A stretch of DNA of 64,000 nt from Anaerolineae bacterium (lineage in GTDB: Bacteria > Chloroflexota > Anaerolineae > B4-G1 > DUEL01), in contig JAFGEI010000158.1 of NCBI GenBank assembly GCA_016931695.1, positions 1 through 64,000 on the forward strand, written 5' to 3'. This document shows, piece by piece, positions 17,201-25,653 of the stretch. Each line of letters begins with the position of its first letter. Within the stretch, counting starts at the first letter, position 1. Made by a program: the position numbers and the translations under genes. Below the pieces are notes generated by a model, which searched no databases, was not told the DNA's origin, and saw nothing but the letters and a program-made list of their open reading frames with translations.

Positions 17201-17714
17201 CGCCGTCGTCGGCTTTGACCTCTACACGCGCCTGCTGGCCCGGGCGGTCGAAGAACTGCGTGCCCGGCGCCAGGACCGCCCGCCGCCGCCGACGCCGCTG
17301 AGCAACATCCACATCGACCTGCCCATCCCCAGCGGCCTGCCGCCGGAATATGTGCCCGACGACGACCTGCGGCTCCGCCTCTACCGCCGGTTGGCCAACC
17401 TGGGCAACCTGGAGCAGATCGAAGGGATGAAATCCGAGTTGGTCGACCGCTTTGGACCTCTGCCCGGCCCGGCCGAAAACCTGATGCGCCAACTCCGGCT
17501 AAAGGTACTGGCCCGGGAAGTCAGGGTGACGCGCATTCTCGTCGAAGGCGAGAACCTGGTGCTGCACGTCGAACGGATGAATCGGGGCGAGCGACAGCAA
17601 CTCCAAAAGCGCCTGGGGGAGCTGGCCCACGTGGGATACCAGAACGTCACCCTCGCAATGGACGGCGACTGGCTGTCGCGGTTGTCCACCGCACTGGAAC
17701 GGATGAACGACTGA
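14247..17714 (+). CDS. mfd: Transcription-repair coupling factor
   Basis: A 1155-residue Mfd of full length. It dislodges RNA polymerase stalled at DNA lesions and recruits UvrA. An N-terminal UvrB-homology region (about 25-300) includes FSHRGGILDIFSP. A CarD-like RNA polymerase interaction domain near 490-560 has LKPGDIVVHIDYGIG. RecG-like helicase motors have Walker A GDVGYGKT at about 646-653, a DEEQRFG box and TATPIPRTL. A C-terminal domain closes it. It pairs functionally with uvrB at 23601-25637. Confidence 0.97.
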   Translation: MNVAGLLHWFDPLPAYQELVKDLQAGCSPGPLGLPRAARPAVLAALARDLPRPILLVTGSAEQARTLHQSLCHWRPQGTPTLRLPEPPTLFYEQAPWPREIVGERIGVLCRLAAAAPDPDLLIVASTRALMQPTLPLKEFRAQSLVLQPGQALDLAEALHRWSGLGYEPVSVVEGPGQFSHRGGILDIFSPAELFPVRVELFGDQVESIRLFDPATQRSDTYLEQATIPPAREPLPCHSPRVLQKLAPWLDQDHPPEVAAKLSLHREALAAGAPFAGLEFYLPYYYEQPVTLANYLPAHGLLVLNDPADLQETWAEFEQEALDLKERSEKERHLPPDYPLPYVTWDDWQEDMADRAPLILGHGEEESSQELGTLFRDGPRYGGQLGSLMNEIEKSLQTRDQVVVASRQARRLAELWAEEREHVLPITELSQAPKNPLTFVQGPLEEGWMLQGTDSAGFPRRFYLHTDAEIFGWRMPEPRRPLRRRRPAPESLYADLKPGDIVVHIDYGIGIFCGLTTLITDNETREYLLVEYADHDQLYVPVYQADRLSRYVGADDRLPKLHRLGSATWGQVKSRARKAVEAIAKELLELYAIREITPGHAFSPDTPWQAELEASFPYSETPDQAQAIAEVKADMERSHPMDRLVCGDVGYGKTEVALRAAFKAVMGGKQVAILVPTTVLAQQHYTTFRHRLAPFPINVEMLSRFRTRAEQRLALEGLLSGAVDIVIGTHRLLQQDVAFQDLGLVVIDEEQRFGVTHKEKLKKIRTEVDVLTMTATPIPRTLYFSLTGVRDISVIETPPEERLPVSTYVGPYDPEVMRRAILREMERSGQVFYVHNRVQTIEAARHRLVQQVPEAVVAVAHGQMRERELERVMLQFVSGQVDVLLCTSIIESGLDIPNANTLVVEQAERFGLAQLYQLRGRVGRGARRAHAYFFYRPGRLTAESRYRLDTIREASELGAGYTIAMRDLELRGAGDVLGTRQSGHIAVVGFDLYTRLLARAVEELRARRQDRPPPPTPLSNIHIDLPIPSGLPPEYVPDDDLRLRLYRRLANLGNLEQIEGMKSELVDRFGPLPGPAENLMRQLRLKVLAREVRVTRILVEGENLVLHVERMNRGERQQLQKRLGELAHVGYQNVTLAMDGDWLSRLSTALERMND

Positions 17715-17723
17715 GGACTGTGG

Positions 17724-17752
17724 TTGACGAGTTGTGCAGTCCTGTGTATACT
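17724..17752 (+). promoter_or_regulatory. Promoter of the small membrane-protein pair
   Basis: TTGACG (17724-17729), 17-nt spacer, TATACT (17747-17752). The -35 box lies inside a hairpin formed by AGGACTG (17714-17720) and CAGTCCT (17737-17743), which could be the mfd 3' hairpin or an operator. Confidence 0.6.
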
Positions 17753-17790
17753 GGGAACCACGATCCTGCAGAACGGACGAGGAGCAAGAG

Positions 17791-18105
17791 ATGCACATAC
17801 TACGCGATTTATCGCTGATCCTGCTGGCTATAGAAGGGGCCATCGCCACCCTGGCCGTCCTGGCCCTGTTCGCGGCGATCAACTATGGCCTGATCCGCTG
17901 GCGTTGGTGGCACGCCATTCCCGGCTATTTCTCCGTGGCTGGGGAATACCTGCACCTGGCCCAGCACTATGTCGAACGGGCCTGCCAGGTCGCCGTCGCC
18001 CCGATCCTGGCCGCCTATCGTGCACAGGCAAACCTGGCAGGGATCGCGCGTGGCATCAACGACAAGCTCGACAAACCAGGAAGCAACCTAGGGGGAACAC
18101 GATGA
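17791..18105 (+). CDS. Small membrane protein, function unknown
   Basis: A 104-residue protein with one strong N-terminal hydrophobic helix (about 6-33) followed by an amphipathic region and a Lys/Gly-rich tail. GAGGAGC precedes the ATG at 17791. The stop overlaps the next gene by ATGA. I do not recognise the family; the size and topology recall small accessory membrane proteins encoded near envelope genes. Confidence 0.65.
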   Translation: MHILRDLSLILLAIEGAIATLAVLALFAAINYGLIRWRWWHAIPGYFSVAGEYLHLAQHYVERACQVAVAPILAAYRAQANLAGIARGINDKLDKPGSNLGGTR

Positions 18106-18320
18106 ACCTCAGAACAAGAATTTTGGTCTTTGGCGGCGTCTTGGGCGCCTTTTTGGGGGTCGGGGCCGCCTATCTCTACCTCCGCTCTACACCAATCGAG
18201 ATTGACGGCGAGGGCAACGAGCAGCTCCCCGAGGTCCAGCCGATGGATGCCATCAAGGTTTCCCTGGGCGTGCTCTCAGCCGTGCGGGGGATCGTCGGTC
18301 TCAGCCAGCGCGGCTCCTGA
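18102..18320 (+). CDS. Small membrane-anchored protein, function unknown
   Basis: A 72-residue protein with an N-terminal glycine-rich hydrophobic helix (about 7-26, GGVLGAFLGVGAAYLYL) and a polar C-terminal part ending in a short helix. It is coupled to the preceding gene by ATGA, so the two are probably made together. I do not recognise the family. Confidence 0.6.
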   Translation: MNLRTRILVFGGVLGAFLGVGAAYLYLRSTPIEIDGEGNEQLPEVQPMDAIKVSLGVLSAVRGIVGLSQRGS

Positions 18321-18328
18321 TCCATTGG

Positions 18329-18625
18329 ATGGAAACGAATTCGCCCCCTGCTTGCGGCACGCAGGGATGGGAGCGGATTTGGGCCGCCGAGGAAGAACTT
18401 GATCTGGGGTGCGGCGTTGGGCGCCACACCCTTCCCCTCGTCCAGAGCGGTTTCCAGGTCTTGGGCACCGAGGAGAAAATCCAGTGCTGTGACGAAAGTG
18501 AGGTCGAGTCGCTGCTGTCCAACTTTGACCTGGACGCCCTGGGGGAGGTCCGGAACGAGTATTTTGATTCACCAGGAGTACAGCACCGCAGCCTGCATGA
18601 TCACGTCCAAGCGCGCAAGATATGA
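18329..18625 (+). pseudogene. Internally deleted SAM-dependent methyltransferase remnant
   Basis: An intact 98-codon frame holds only the pieces of a class I methyltransferase. Residues 14-23 (WERIWAAEEE) resemble the N-terminus. LDLGCGVGRHTLPLVQSGFQ is motif I and the following strand. ESEVESLLSNF through HVQARKI resembles the last 45 residues of this family. The middle of the Rossmann fold, about 100 residues, is missing, and a shorter piece before motif I also appears lost. Full-length relatives have about 200-250 residues. The deletions kept the frame open. Its stop overlaps the permease start (ATGA). It is unlikely to be active. Confidence 0.6.
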
Positions 18626-19749
18626 CCCGCATTTCCCCGCTATCCGCCCGCAGGACGCTCGCCATTACCCGCAAAGAGTTCCGTCACATCACCCGGGACC
18701 TGCGCACCTTTTTCCTGGTCACGGTCTCGCCCGCTTTTCTACTGCTCACGCTGTCCTACATCTTTGCCTTCGACATCGAGCAGTTCGACCTGATGCTGTG
18801 GGATATGGACCAAAGCGCCCTCTCCCGGCAGTACGTCGCCGCGCTGATCGCGGACGGCGACTTGCGCATCCAGCAACACGTCAGCTCCTACGCGGAAATC
18901 GATCAGCAGCTACTGCAGGGCGGCCTGGACGGGGGAATACTCATACCAGCCGGTTTTGAGGAACAGCTGTTATCCGGCCGCCCGGTCAACGTCGAGCTCG
19001 TCATGGACGGGGCGGACCCTTTCTCCGCCCAGCAAGGCAGCGCGGCAATCGAACAGCGCACCAACGCCTTTGCCGCCCAGTTCGCGGCCAGCCACTCCCT
19101 CGCTCGCGGAGGGTTGGACCTGCGCGGCGTCGTCTGGTACAATCCCACCCTCAAATCGCTGATCAGCATGGTGCCCGGCCTGACGGCTGTCGTGCTGTGC
19201 ATGCCGGCCCTGGCACTGGCACTGGCACTGGCGCGAGAAAAAGAGACCGGCTCCTTCGAAGGATTGATCGCCAGCCCGATCCGCGGCAGCGAATACCTGG
19301 TAGGCAAGCTGTTTGCCTACGTGTCGAGCGGCCTGGCCAGCGTGTTCCTGGCCTGGCTGGCGGCGGTCCTGTACTTCAAGATCCCATTCCGCAGCAACCT
19401 GTTGTTCTACCTGCTCCTCGCCGCCGATTATCTGCTGGCCAGCATGGGCTTTAGCCTGATCATTGCCAACTTTGTCCGCAGCCAGCAGACGGCCATGTTT
19501 CTCATCCTGATGATCTTTTTCGTACCCAGCTTTTTCGTCGCCGGGTTGATCTATCCCGTCAGCCACAACAGCATGGCCCAGCTGGTCGCCTACAGCCTGC
19601 CGACAACCCACTTTATCGCCATCAGCCGCGGTGCCTTTCTCAAGGGGGTGGGTCTGGCCGAACTCTGGCCTCCCGCTGCCGCACTGCTGGTTATGGGGCT
19701 GGGCGGGCTGTTGGTCAGCCTGTTCATGTTCAAAAAACACCTTGCATAA
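18622..19749 (+). CDS. ABC-2 type exporter permease (first of pair)
   Basis: A 375-residue ABC-2 permease of the YhhJ/YbhR type. One N-terminal helix (about 28-48) is followed by an extracytoplasmic domain of about 130 residues and then five C-terminal helices. The EKETGSFEGLIASPIRGSEYL segment is the coupling region typical of this family. It should form a heterodimer with the product of the next gene (gap 2 nt) to export an unknown substrate. No ATP-binding subunit gene is adjacent, which is unusual. A CTGGCA hexamer repeat encodes a Leu-Ala run in TM2. Confidence 0.88.
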   Translation: MTRISPLSARRTLAITRKEFRHITRDLRTFFLVTVSPAFLLLTLSYIFAFDIEQFDLMLWDMDQSALSRQYVAALIADGDLRIQQHVSSYAEIDQQLLQGGLDGGILIPAGFEEQLLSGRPVNVELVMDGADPFSAQQGSAAIEQRTNAFAAQFAASHSLARGGLDLRGVVWYNPTLKSLISMVPGLTAVVLCMPALALALALAREKETGSFEGLIASPIRGSEYLVGKLFAYVSSGLASVFLAWLAAVLYFKIPFRSNLLFYLLLAADYLLASMGFSLIIANFVRSQQTAMFLILMIFFVPSFFVAGLIYPVSHNSMAQLVAYSLPTTHFIAISRGAFLKGVGLAELWPPAAALLVMGLGGLLVSLFMFKKHLA

Positions 19750-19751
19750 CC

Positions 19752-20867
19752 ATGCTCCTGCGCATCTCGAACCTGGTTTGGAAAGAGATCATCCAGTTCA
19801 TCCGCGACCGGATGATGGCCGCCTTTATCTTTATGCTGCCCATCCTGCAGCTGATGCTCATGGCCCAGGCCACCGGCACGCGAATCGGCAACCTGAGCGT
19901 GGCCGTCCTCGACCTGGACCATTCGCGGGTCAGCCGGCAGTTGATCGCCCAACTGGACAACCGGCAGGAACTGAACGTCAGGTATTTCGCCACAACGGAG
20001 CAAGAGCTGCAGCAGATGCTGGATCGGGGACAAATCGATGCCGGGGTGATCTTGCCGCGCGGACTGGCCCTGGAACTCGACGGCGTCGGCCGGACCGCCC
20101 AGGTACACATGATCGTCGACGGATCGAACAGCATCGTCGGCTCGGTCGCCATGAGCGCTGCTGGCAGTGCCTTGCTCGAATATGGGCAAGAGATGCTGGA
20201 AGAACGCGGCGAAACGACCCAGCCCCTGATCGACTTGAATGTCGTGACGTACTACAACCCCGCATACGAAACGCGCCCCTTCACCATCCCGGCACAGCTG
20301 GGCTTTATCACTTACCAGATCACGCTGGCCGTCGCCTCGTTGGGGTTGGCACGAGAGCGAGAGCTGGGCACGCTGGAGCAGCTCGTCGTCGCGCCGCTCA
20401 GCCGATTGGAACTGGTCATCGGCAAAGCGGCGCCGGCCCTCATCGTCGCCGGGTCGAACTTTTTGCTGCTCCTGGGCGTGGCAATCCACATTTTTGCCGT
20501 CCCAATGCGCGGCTCAATGGCGATTCTCCTTGGTATGACGACGTTGTTCATCGCCAGCGAGATTGGCTGGGGCGTGCTCATTTCGGCCGCGTCGCGTACA
20601 CAGCAGCAAGCAATCCTGCTCGTCTTTATCCTGGCCATCGTCGACGTCACATTCTCCGGCTACTTGGTGCCGGTCAAGAACCTGCCCGGCCCGCTGCGGC
20701 TCGTCGCCCTGGTCGTCCCGCTTTACCACTATATGATCATCGTACGCGCCGTGATGCTCAAAGGAGCCGGCCTGGCGACGTTGTGGCCCCATGCCGTCGC
20801 ACTGGTCGGGCTGGGGGCAGCGATCCTGGGCATCTCGGCCCGCGGCGTGAGCCGGCGGCTGGATTGA
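19752..20867 (+). CDS. ABC-2 type exporter permease (second of pair)
   Basis: A 371-residue paralogue of the preceding permease with the same topology: one N-terminal helix, a periplasmic-type domain (about 45-170) and a five-helix C-terminal bundle. The coupling segment reads RERELGTLEQLVVAPLSRLEL. The two permeases probably form one transmembrane unit. The cognate ATPase would have to be encoded elsewhere. The start follows the first permease by 2 nt. Confidence 0.88.
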   Translation: MLLRISNLVWKEIIQFIRDRMMAAFIFMLPILQLMLMAQATGTRIGNLSVAVLDLDHSRVSRQLIAQLDNRQELNVRYFATTEQELQQMLDRGQIDAGVILPRGLALELDGVGRTAQVHMIVDGSNSIVGSVAMSAAGSALLEYGQEMLEERGETTQPLIDLNVVTYYNPAYETRPFTIPAQLGFITYQITLAVASLGLARERELGTLEQLVVAPLSRLELVIGKAAPALIVAGSNFLLLLGVAIHIFAVPMRGSMAILLGMTTLFIASEIGWGVLISAASRTQQQAILLVFILAIVDVTFSGYLVPVKNLPGPLRLVALVVPLYHYMIIVRAVMLKGAGLATLWPHAVALVGLGAAILGISARGVSRRLD

Positions 20868-20894
20868 GGGCCCAGCGAACCACAAGGAGGGAAT

Positions 20895-22463
20895 ATGAAC
20901 AATTTGCCCCCTCGTTTGTCTCGCTTCCTGTTCGCATGTCTCGCATTTTGCTTCTTGGCCCTGGGCTGCAAGCTCTCTTCCCTTCCCTCCAGCCCGGTCA
21001 AACCCGCCGTCTGGACTGCGACCAGCACGATGGCCGCACCATCGCATACACCTCCCCCAACCGCGACGGCGGTTCCTGCCCCATCCGCCTCCCCCTACCC
21101 CGCGACCCCCCCGCCGCCTGCCGCAACAGCCGCGCCAGCGCCAACCTCGCCGCCGGTCGCACCGACCACGACGGCAGCGCCCCCCCCGACCGCCGCCCCG
21201 CAGCCGGTGGCGGTATGGGAGGACAACATCACCTTGAACAGCTACGGCTGGGAAACGGCGCTGGTCGCCACCGCCCCCGACGACCCGATCTATCCCTATC
21301 CTCGCCTCGATTTCGATGCCGTCTCTGGGCCCAGCCCACGCACCTACAGGGCGGTCTATGTGCAGAACGAGCACGTCCAGCTGGTCATACTGCCCGCATT
21401 GGGAGGGCGCATCCTCCGCTGGACCGACCGCAACACCGGCCGGCAGCTCTTTTACGCCAACCCGGTGCTCAAACCTACCCACTGGGGCTACCGCGGCTGG
21501 TGGCTGGCGACCGGCGGGATCGAGTGGGCTTTTCCCACCGACGAGCACGGCCTCAACGAGTACCGTCCCTGGCAGCACCAGCTGCTGTGGAACGGCGTGC
21601 GGGTCTGGGACACCGACGACCGGACCGGGCTGACCGTCGAGGTGACCATCCAACTGGAGGCGGGCAGTAGCCGCATCGCCGTCACCCCCCGCGTCAGCAA
21701 CCCAACCGGCACGGCCCAATCCTACCAATTCTGGGCCAACGCCATGCTCGCCCTCTCCGACACCAACATCCCCTCATCTGACCTAAACTTTTTGCTGCCG
21801 GCCAGCCAGGTCGTCGTCCATTCCAGCGGCGACGGCTCCCTTCCCGCACCCGGCAGCGCGATGGACTGGCCCGTCCACAACGGGCGGGATTTCGGTCGCT
21901 ACGCCGAGTGGCACTCGTGGCTGGGCATCTTTGCCCCCCAGGCCGCCGCGGCCGGCTTTTCCGGCGCCTACGACCTGGGCGTCGACCAGGGCGTCATCCG
22001 CGTCGCGCCGGCGTGGGTGCGCGGGGTCAAGCTGTTCTGCCTGGGCGACCTGGGCGCCGAACAGTGGACCGACGACGGCAGCCGCTACTTTGAGCTGTGG
22101 GGCGGCCTGACCGGCTCTTTTTGGGAATATACCACGCTGGCGCCGGGGGAGAGCGTCGCCTGGACAGAATACTGGTACGCAGTTAGCGGGATGGGCGGCT
22201 GTACCTGGGCCAACGGCGAAGGGGCGGTGCGCCTAGCACGGCTCGGAAACGGGCTCGAGATCGCCGTAGGGACTGTGCGCCCGGTCCAGGCGACGATAAT
22301 TCTGTGGCAGGGGGAGACAGAACGGGCCCGCTGGCAAGAGACCGTCGGGCCGGGCCGGCCCTTCTGCACCGCCTGGGAAGAAGGCAACGGCCCCTGGAGC
22401 CTGGAGGTGCGCGACGGGAATGGCGCCCCGCTCATCCATGCCGCCATTTCGTCAGGGGAATAG
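20895..22463 (+). CDS. Lipoprotein with DUF5107-like mutarotase-fold domain
   Basis: A 522-residue exported protein. The signal peptide has lipobox LALGC (Cys about 25). A Pro/Thr/Ala-rich linker (about 35-105) leads to a beta-rich C-terminal domain. That domain contains LPALGGRILRWTDRNTGRQL and GYRGWWLATGGIEWAFPTDE, features of the DUF5107/galactose-mutarotase-like fold often attached to glycan-processing proteins. Binding or processing of sugars outside the cell is inferred. AAGGAGGG precedes the ATG. It follows the permease pair by 27 nt and may share their transcript. Confidence 0.8.
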   Translation: MNNLPPRLSRFLFACLAFCFLALGCKLSSLPSSPVKPAVWTATSTMAAPSHTPPPTATAVPAPSASPYPATPPPPAATAAPAPTSPPVAPTTTAAPPPTAAPQPVAVWEDNITLNSYGWETALVATAPDDPIYPYPRLDFDAVSGPSPRTYRAVYVQNEHVQLVILPALGGRILRWTDRNTGRQLFYANPVLKPTHWGYRGWWLATGGIEWAFPTDEHGLNEYRPWQHQLLWNGVRVWDTDDRTGLTVEVTIQLEAGSSRIAVTPRVSNPTGTAQSYQFWANAMLALSDTNIPSSDLNFLLPASQVVVHSSGDGSLPAPGSAMDWPVHNGRDFGRYAEWHSWLGIFAPQAAAAGFSGAYDLGVDQGVIRVAPAWVRGVKLFCLGDLGAEQWTDDGSRYFELWGGLTGSFWEYTTLAPGESVAWTEYWYAVSGMGGCTWANGEGAVRLARLGNGLEIAVGTVRPVQATIILWQGETERARWQETVGPGRPFCTAWEEGNGPWSLEVRDGNGAPLIHAAISSGE

Positions 22464-22498
22464 CCCCCACCCGGACGTGAACATCCGGAGAGAGAAAC

Positions 22499-22537
22499 GT
22501 GGGTGTTGCAGGCGGCTTCGCCGCCCACAACACCCAC
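22499..22537. terminator. Bidirectional hairpin between convergent genes
   Basis: GTGGGTGTTG-ca-GGCGGC, a TTC loop, then GCCGCC-ca-CAACACCCAC: 16 paired bases with one internal mismatch. It lies between the convergent stops at 22463 and 22622. There is no long T-run on either side. Confidence 0.7.
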
Positions 22538-22621
22538 GTCCTCTCCCTCTCTGGACTTGGGCTTCCAGGGGCAACTGGCTGGGCAGTTACTGGAAATGCG
22601 ACAACGCCCAGGCCAGTGGAG

Positions 22622-23410
22622 CTACCGCTGCAGCAGCTTGGTCGCCGCGCCGATGACCGACCCCTCGCCGGCCGAACGCCCGCCCTCGGAGGGGGCAAAC
22701 TGCAGGATGCGGTCGGCCAGGCGCGAGAAGGGCAGCGACTGGAGCCACACCCGCCCCGTCCCCTGCAGCGTTGCCAGGAACAGGCCCTCGCCGCCCAGGA
22801 CCATCGACTTGAGGTTGCCCGCCCGCTGGATGTCATAGCTGATGGTATTCTCAAAGGCGACGATGCAGCCGGTATCGACCAGGATTTTACCATTGACCAG
22901 CCGTTTTTCGATGATGGTACCGCCAGCGTGGATAAAGACCATGCCGTCGCCGCGCAGCCGCTGGAGGATAAACCCTTCCCCGCCGAACAGCCCAGCGCCG
23001 ATCTTTTTATTAAAGGCGATGCTGACCTCGGTGCCCAAGGCGGCGCAGAGAAACGAATTCTTTTGACAGATCAGCTCGCCGTTCGCCTCGTCCAGGTCGA
23101 TGGAGACAATTTTGCCCGGATAGGGCGCGCCGAAGGCGACGTGCCTCTTTCCCTCACGAGCCGCGCTGGTAAAATGGGTCATGAACAACGACTCGCCAGT
23201 GAGCGCCCGCTTGCCGACACTCACCATCTTGTCCAGGAAACCGGCCTGGGGCTTGGAGCCGTCGCCCATCTTGGTCTCAAAGGTTATGTCATCCTCCATG
23301 TACATCATCATCCCCGCCTCGGCGATGACCGTCTCGCCGGGATCTAGCTCGATCTCGACAAACTGCAGATCGTCACCAAAGACCTGATAATCGACCTCGT
23401 GACTTTTCAT
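22622..23410 (-). CDS. AIM24/TIGR00266-family protein
   Basis: A 262-residue beta-rich protein of the TIGR00266 (AIM24-like) family. Typical features are the N-terminal [28 protein letters not shown] and [13 protein letters not shown] segments. The family folds as a tryptophan-RNA-binding attenuator-like beta structure; its biochemical role in bacteria is unsettled. It has no signal peptide. The ATG at 23410 follows AGGAGGGAATGCA. It is divergent from uvrB. Confidence 0.88.
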   Translation of the reverse strand: MKSHEVDYQVFGDDLQFVEIELDPGETVIAEAGMMMYMEDDITFETKMGDGSKPQAGFLDKMVSVGKRALTGESLFMTHFTSAAREGKRHVAFGAPYPGKIVSIDLDEANGELICQKNSFLCAALGTEVSIAFNKKIGAGLFGGEGFILQRLRGDGMVFIHAGGTIIEKRLVNGKILVDTGCIVAFENTISYDIQRAGNLKSMVLGGEGLFLATLQGTGRVWLQSLPFSRLADRILQFAPSEGGRSAGEGSVIGAATKLLQR

Positions 23411-23519
23411 TGCATTCCCTCCTATGGATGTTTTTGTGTCATGTGATAGAACTGCATTGACTGACCAGAACCAATTATACCGCATAATTGACCTTCCCGG
23501 AAGTGGCAGCGCCATCCCC

Positions 23520-23548
23520 TTGCCAGAACCAGCACTCAGCCGTATAAT
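23520..23548 (+). promoter_or_regulatory. uvrB: Promoter of uvrB
   Basis: TTGCCA (23520-23525), 17-nt spacer, perfect TATAAT (23543-23548). The predicted leader is about 45 nt and includes the GAGGAG ribosome site. I see no LexA-type palindrome overlapping it. Confidence 0.68.
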
Positions 23549-23600
23549 CCTGGTCACACCGGCAGTTGCCCCGCAACAAAACAGCCGCGAGGAGAACCGA

Positions 23601-25637
23601 ATGCCCAAATTCCAACTCGTCTCCGATTTCCGGCCTACCGGCGACCAGCCACAGGCCATCGACAAGCTGGTCCAGGGGCTGAAGCAGGGTTACAAGCACC
23701 AGACTCTGTTGGGGGCAACCGGCACCGGCAAAACCTACGTCATGTCACAAATAATCGAACAGATCCAAAGGCCTGCCCTGGTCCTCTGTCACAACAAGAC
23801 CCTCGCCGCCCAGCTCTATTCCGAGTTCCGCGAATTTTTCCCCCACAACGCCGTCGAGTACTATGTCTCGTACTATGACTACTACCAGCCAGAAGCATAC
23901 GTGCCCAAGCACGACCTCTACATCGAAAAGGACGCCGACATCAACGAAGAAATCAATCGCCTGCGACTGGCAGCGACCACGGCGCTCTTTTCCCGGCAGG
24001 ACGTCATCATCGTCGCCTCTGTCTCCTGCATCTATGGCAGCGGCGACCCCGAAACGTACGGGCGGGTCATCGTCAAGCTCGCCAGGGGCAAGCAGCACCG
24101 CCGTGAGACCTTGCTGCGCCACCTGGTCTCGATCTACTATGAGCGCAACGACATGGAACTGGGGCGCGGCCGCTTTCGCGTGCGCGGCGATACCCTGGAG
24201 GTGATGCCCGCCTACGCCGAGACTGCCTACCGCATCGGTTTTTGGGGCGACGAGGTCGAGCACATGGCCGAGATCGACCCCCTCACCGGGGAGGTATTGG
24301 CGGAACATGCCGAGATCCAGATCTTTCCCGCCAAGCAGTTCGTCACCCCCGAGGACAAGCTGGAGCAGGCGATCGCGGACATCGAACAAGAACTGGCCGA
24401 GCGGCTGGGCCAACTCCAGGAACAGGAAAAGCTCTTGGAGGCGCAGCGGCTGGAACAGCGCACCCGCTACGACCTGGAGATGCTGCGCGAGATCGGCTAC
24501 TGCTCCGGCATCGAAAACTATTCCCGCCATCTCCAGCAGCGCCAGCCCGGTTCCCCGCCGTGGACGTTGATCGATTACTTCCCCGCCGACTATTTGCTGA
24601 TCGTCGACGAATCCCACATGACGGTACCCCAGGTGCGCGGGATGTACAACGGCGACCGCAGCCGCAAAGAGGTCCTGGTCGAGTACGGCTTTCGTCTCCC
24701 CTCGGCGCTCGACAACCGGCCGCTGCGCTTTGAGGAATTCGAGGCGCGGATCAACCAGGTTATCTACACCTCCGCCACCCCCGCTCCCTACGAGCTGGAG
24801 ATGAGCGAACAGGTCGTCGAGCAGATCATCCGCCCCACCGGCGTCGTCGATCCCGAGGTCGTCATTCGCCCAGCCCGCGGGCAGGTCGACGACCTCGTCG
24901 GCCGCATCCGAGAACGAATCGACCGCGGGCAGCGCGTGCTGGTGACGACCCTGACCAAGCGCATGGCCGAAGACCTGTCCGACTACCTGCGCGAGCTGGG
25001 CGTCCGCGTCCACTACCTCCACAGCGAGGTCCAGACGCTGGAACGGGTGAGCATCCTGCGCGACCTGCGCCTGGGAGTATACGACGTCGTCGTGGGGATC
25101 AACCTGCTCCGCGAGGGGCTCGACCTGCCGGAGGTGAGCATGGTCGCCATCCTTGACGCGGACAAGGAGGGCTTTTTGCGCTCCGACACCGCGCTGATCC
25201 AGACCATCGGGCGGGCGGCGCGGCACGTCGACGCTACCGCCGTGATGTACGCCGACCGGGTCACCGACTCGATGCAGCGGGCCATCGACGAGACAGAACG
25301 GAGGCGGCAGATCCAGGTCGCGTACAACCAGCAACACGGCATCGTGCCCGCCACTATCGTCAAGGAGGTGCGGGACCTGACCGACCGCATCCGCAAAGAG
25401 ACGGGCGCCGAGCAGGAGGCTCCCGCCGCGGCGGCCCAGCTGCCCAAAGACGAGCTGGCCCATCTAATCCGCGAGCTGGAAAGGCGAATGAAGCGCGCCG
25501 CCGAGGACCTCGAGTTCGAAAAAGCCGCCCTGCTGCGCGATCAAATCCTGGAGCTGCGCGAGACGATGGCCGAAAAAGAGGACCTGCCGGCATGGGAGCG
25601 CACGCGCCGCCGGGCGCGGCAAGAGATCGTTTATTGA
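23601..25637 (+). CDS. uvrB: Excinuclease ABC subunit B
   Basis: A 678-residue UvrB, standard length. Walker A GATGTGKT is at 38-45. The beta-hairpin region [17 protein letters not shown] follows. DESHMTVPQ (motif II), [19 protein letters not shown] and QTIGRAARH (motif VI) are present. A C-terminal UVR motif (about 628-663) has [20 protein letters not shown]. UvrB verifies damage and positions UvrC in nucleotide excision repair. GAGGAG before 23601 sets the start; the frame stays open upstream but lacks a site. Confidence 0.98.
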   Translation: MPKFQLVSDFRPTGDQPQAIDKLVQGLKQGYKHQTLLGATGTGKTYVMSQIIEQIQRPALVLCHNKTLAAQLYSEFREFFPHNAVEYYVSYYDYYQPEAYVPKHDLYIEKDADINEEINRLRLAATTALFSRQDVIIVASVSCIYGSGDPETYGRVIVKLARGKQHRRETLLRHLVSIYYERNDMELGRGRFRVRGDTLEVMPAYAETAYRIGFWGDEVEHMAEIDPLTGEVLAEHAEIQIFPAKQFVTPEDKLEQAIADIEQELAERLGQLQEQEKLLEAQRLEQRTRYDLEMLREIGYCSGIENYSRHLQQRQPGSPPWTLIDYFPADYLLIVDESHMTVPQVRGMYNGDRSRKEVLVEYGFRLPSALDNRPLRFEEFEARINQVIYTSATPAPYELEMSEQVVEQIIRPTGVVDPEVVIRPARGQVDDLVGRIRERIDRGQRVLVTTLTKRMAEDLSDYLRELGVRVHYLHSEVQTLERVSILRDLRLGVYDVVVGINLLREGLDLPEVSMVAILDADKEGFLRSDTALIQTIGRAARHVDATAVMYADRVTDSMQRAIDETERRRQIQVAYNQQHGIVPATIVKEVRDLTDRIRKETGAEQEAPAAAAQLPKDELAHLIRELERRMKRAAEDLEFEKAALLRDQILELRETMAEKEDLPAWERTRRRARQEIVY

Positions 25638-25653
25638 CGACCGATAGAGGTGA

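Noticed and set aside
14901-17492. Very long open frame on the minus strand opposite mfd (and similar frames opposite uvrB, the ABC permeases and the thiolase region)
   Set aside because: Shadow of GC-rich coding sequence on the other strand. The predicted protein is low-complexity, matches no family I know and lacks a ribosome site, while the opposite strand encodes a well-conserved protein.
19200-19235. CTGGCA hexamer repeat as a slippage-prone phase switch
   Set aside because: Only three perfect units, in frame, encoding a Leu-Ala run in a membrane helix; changes would not shift the frame.
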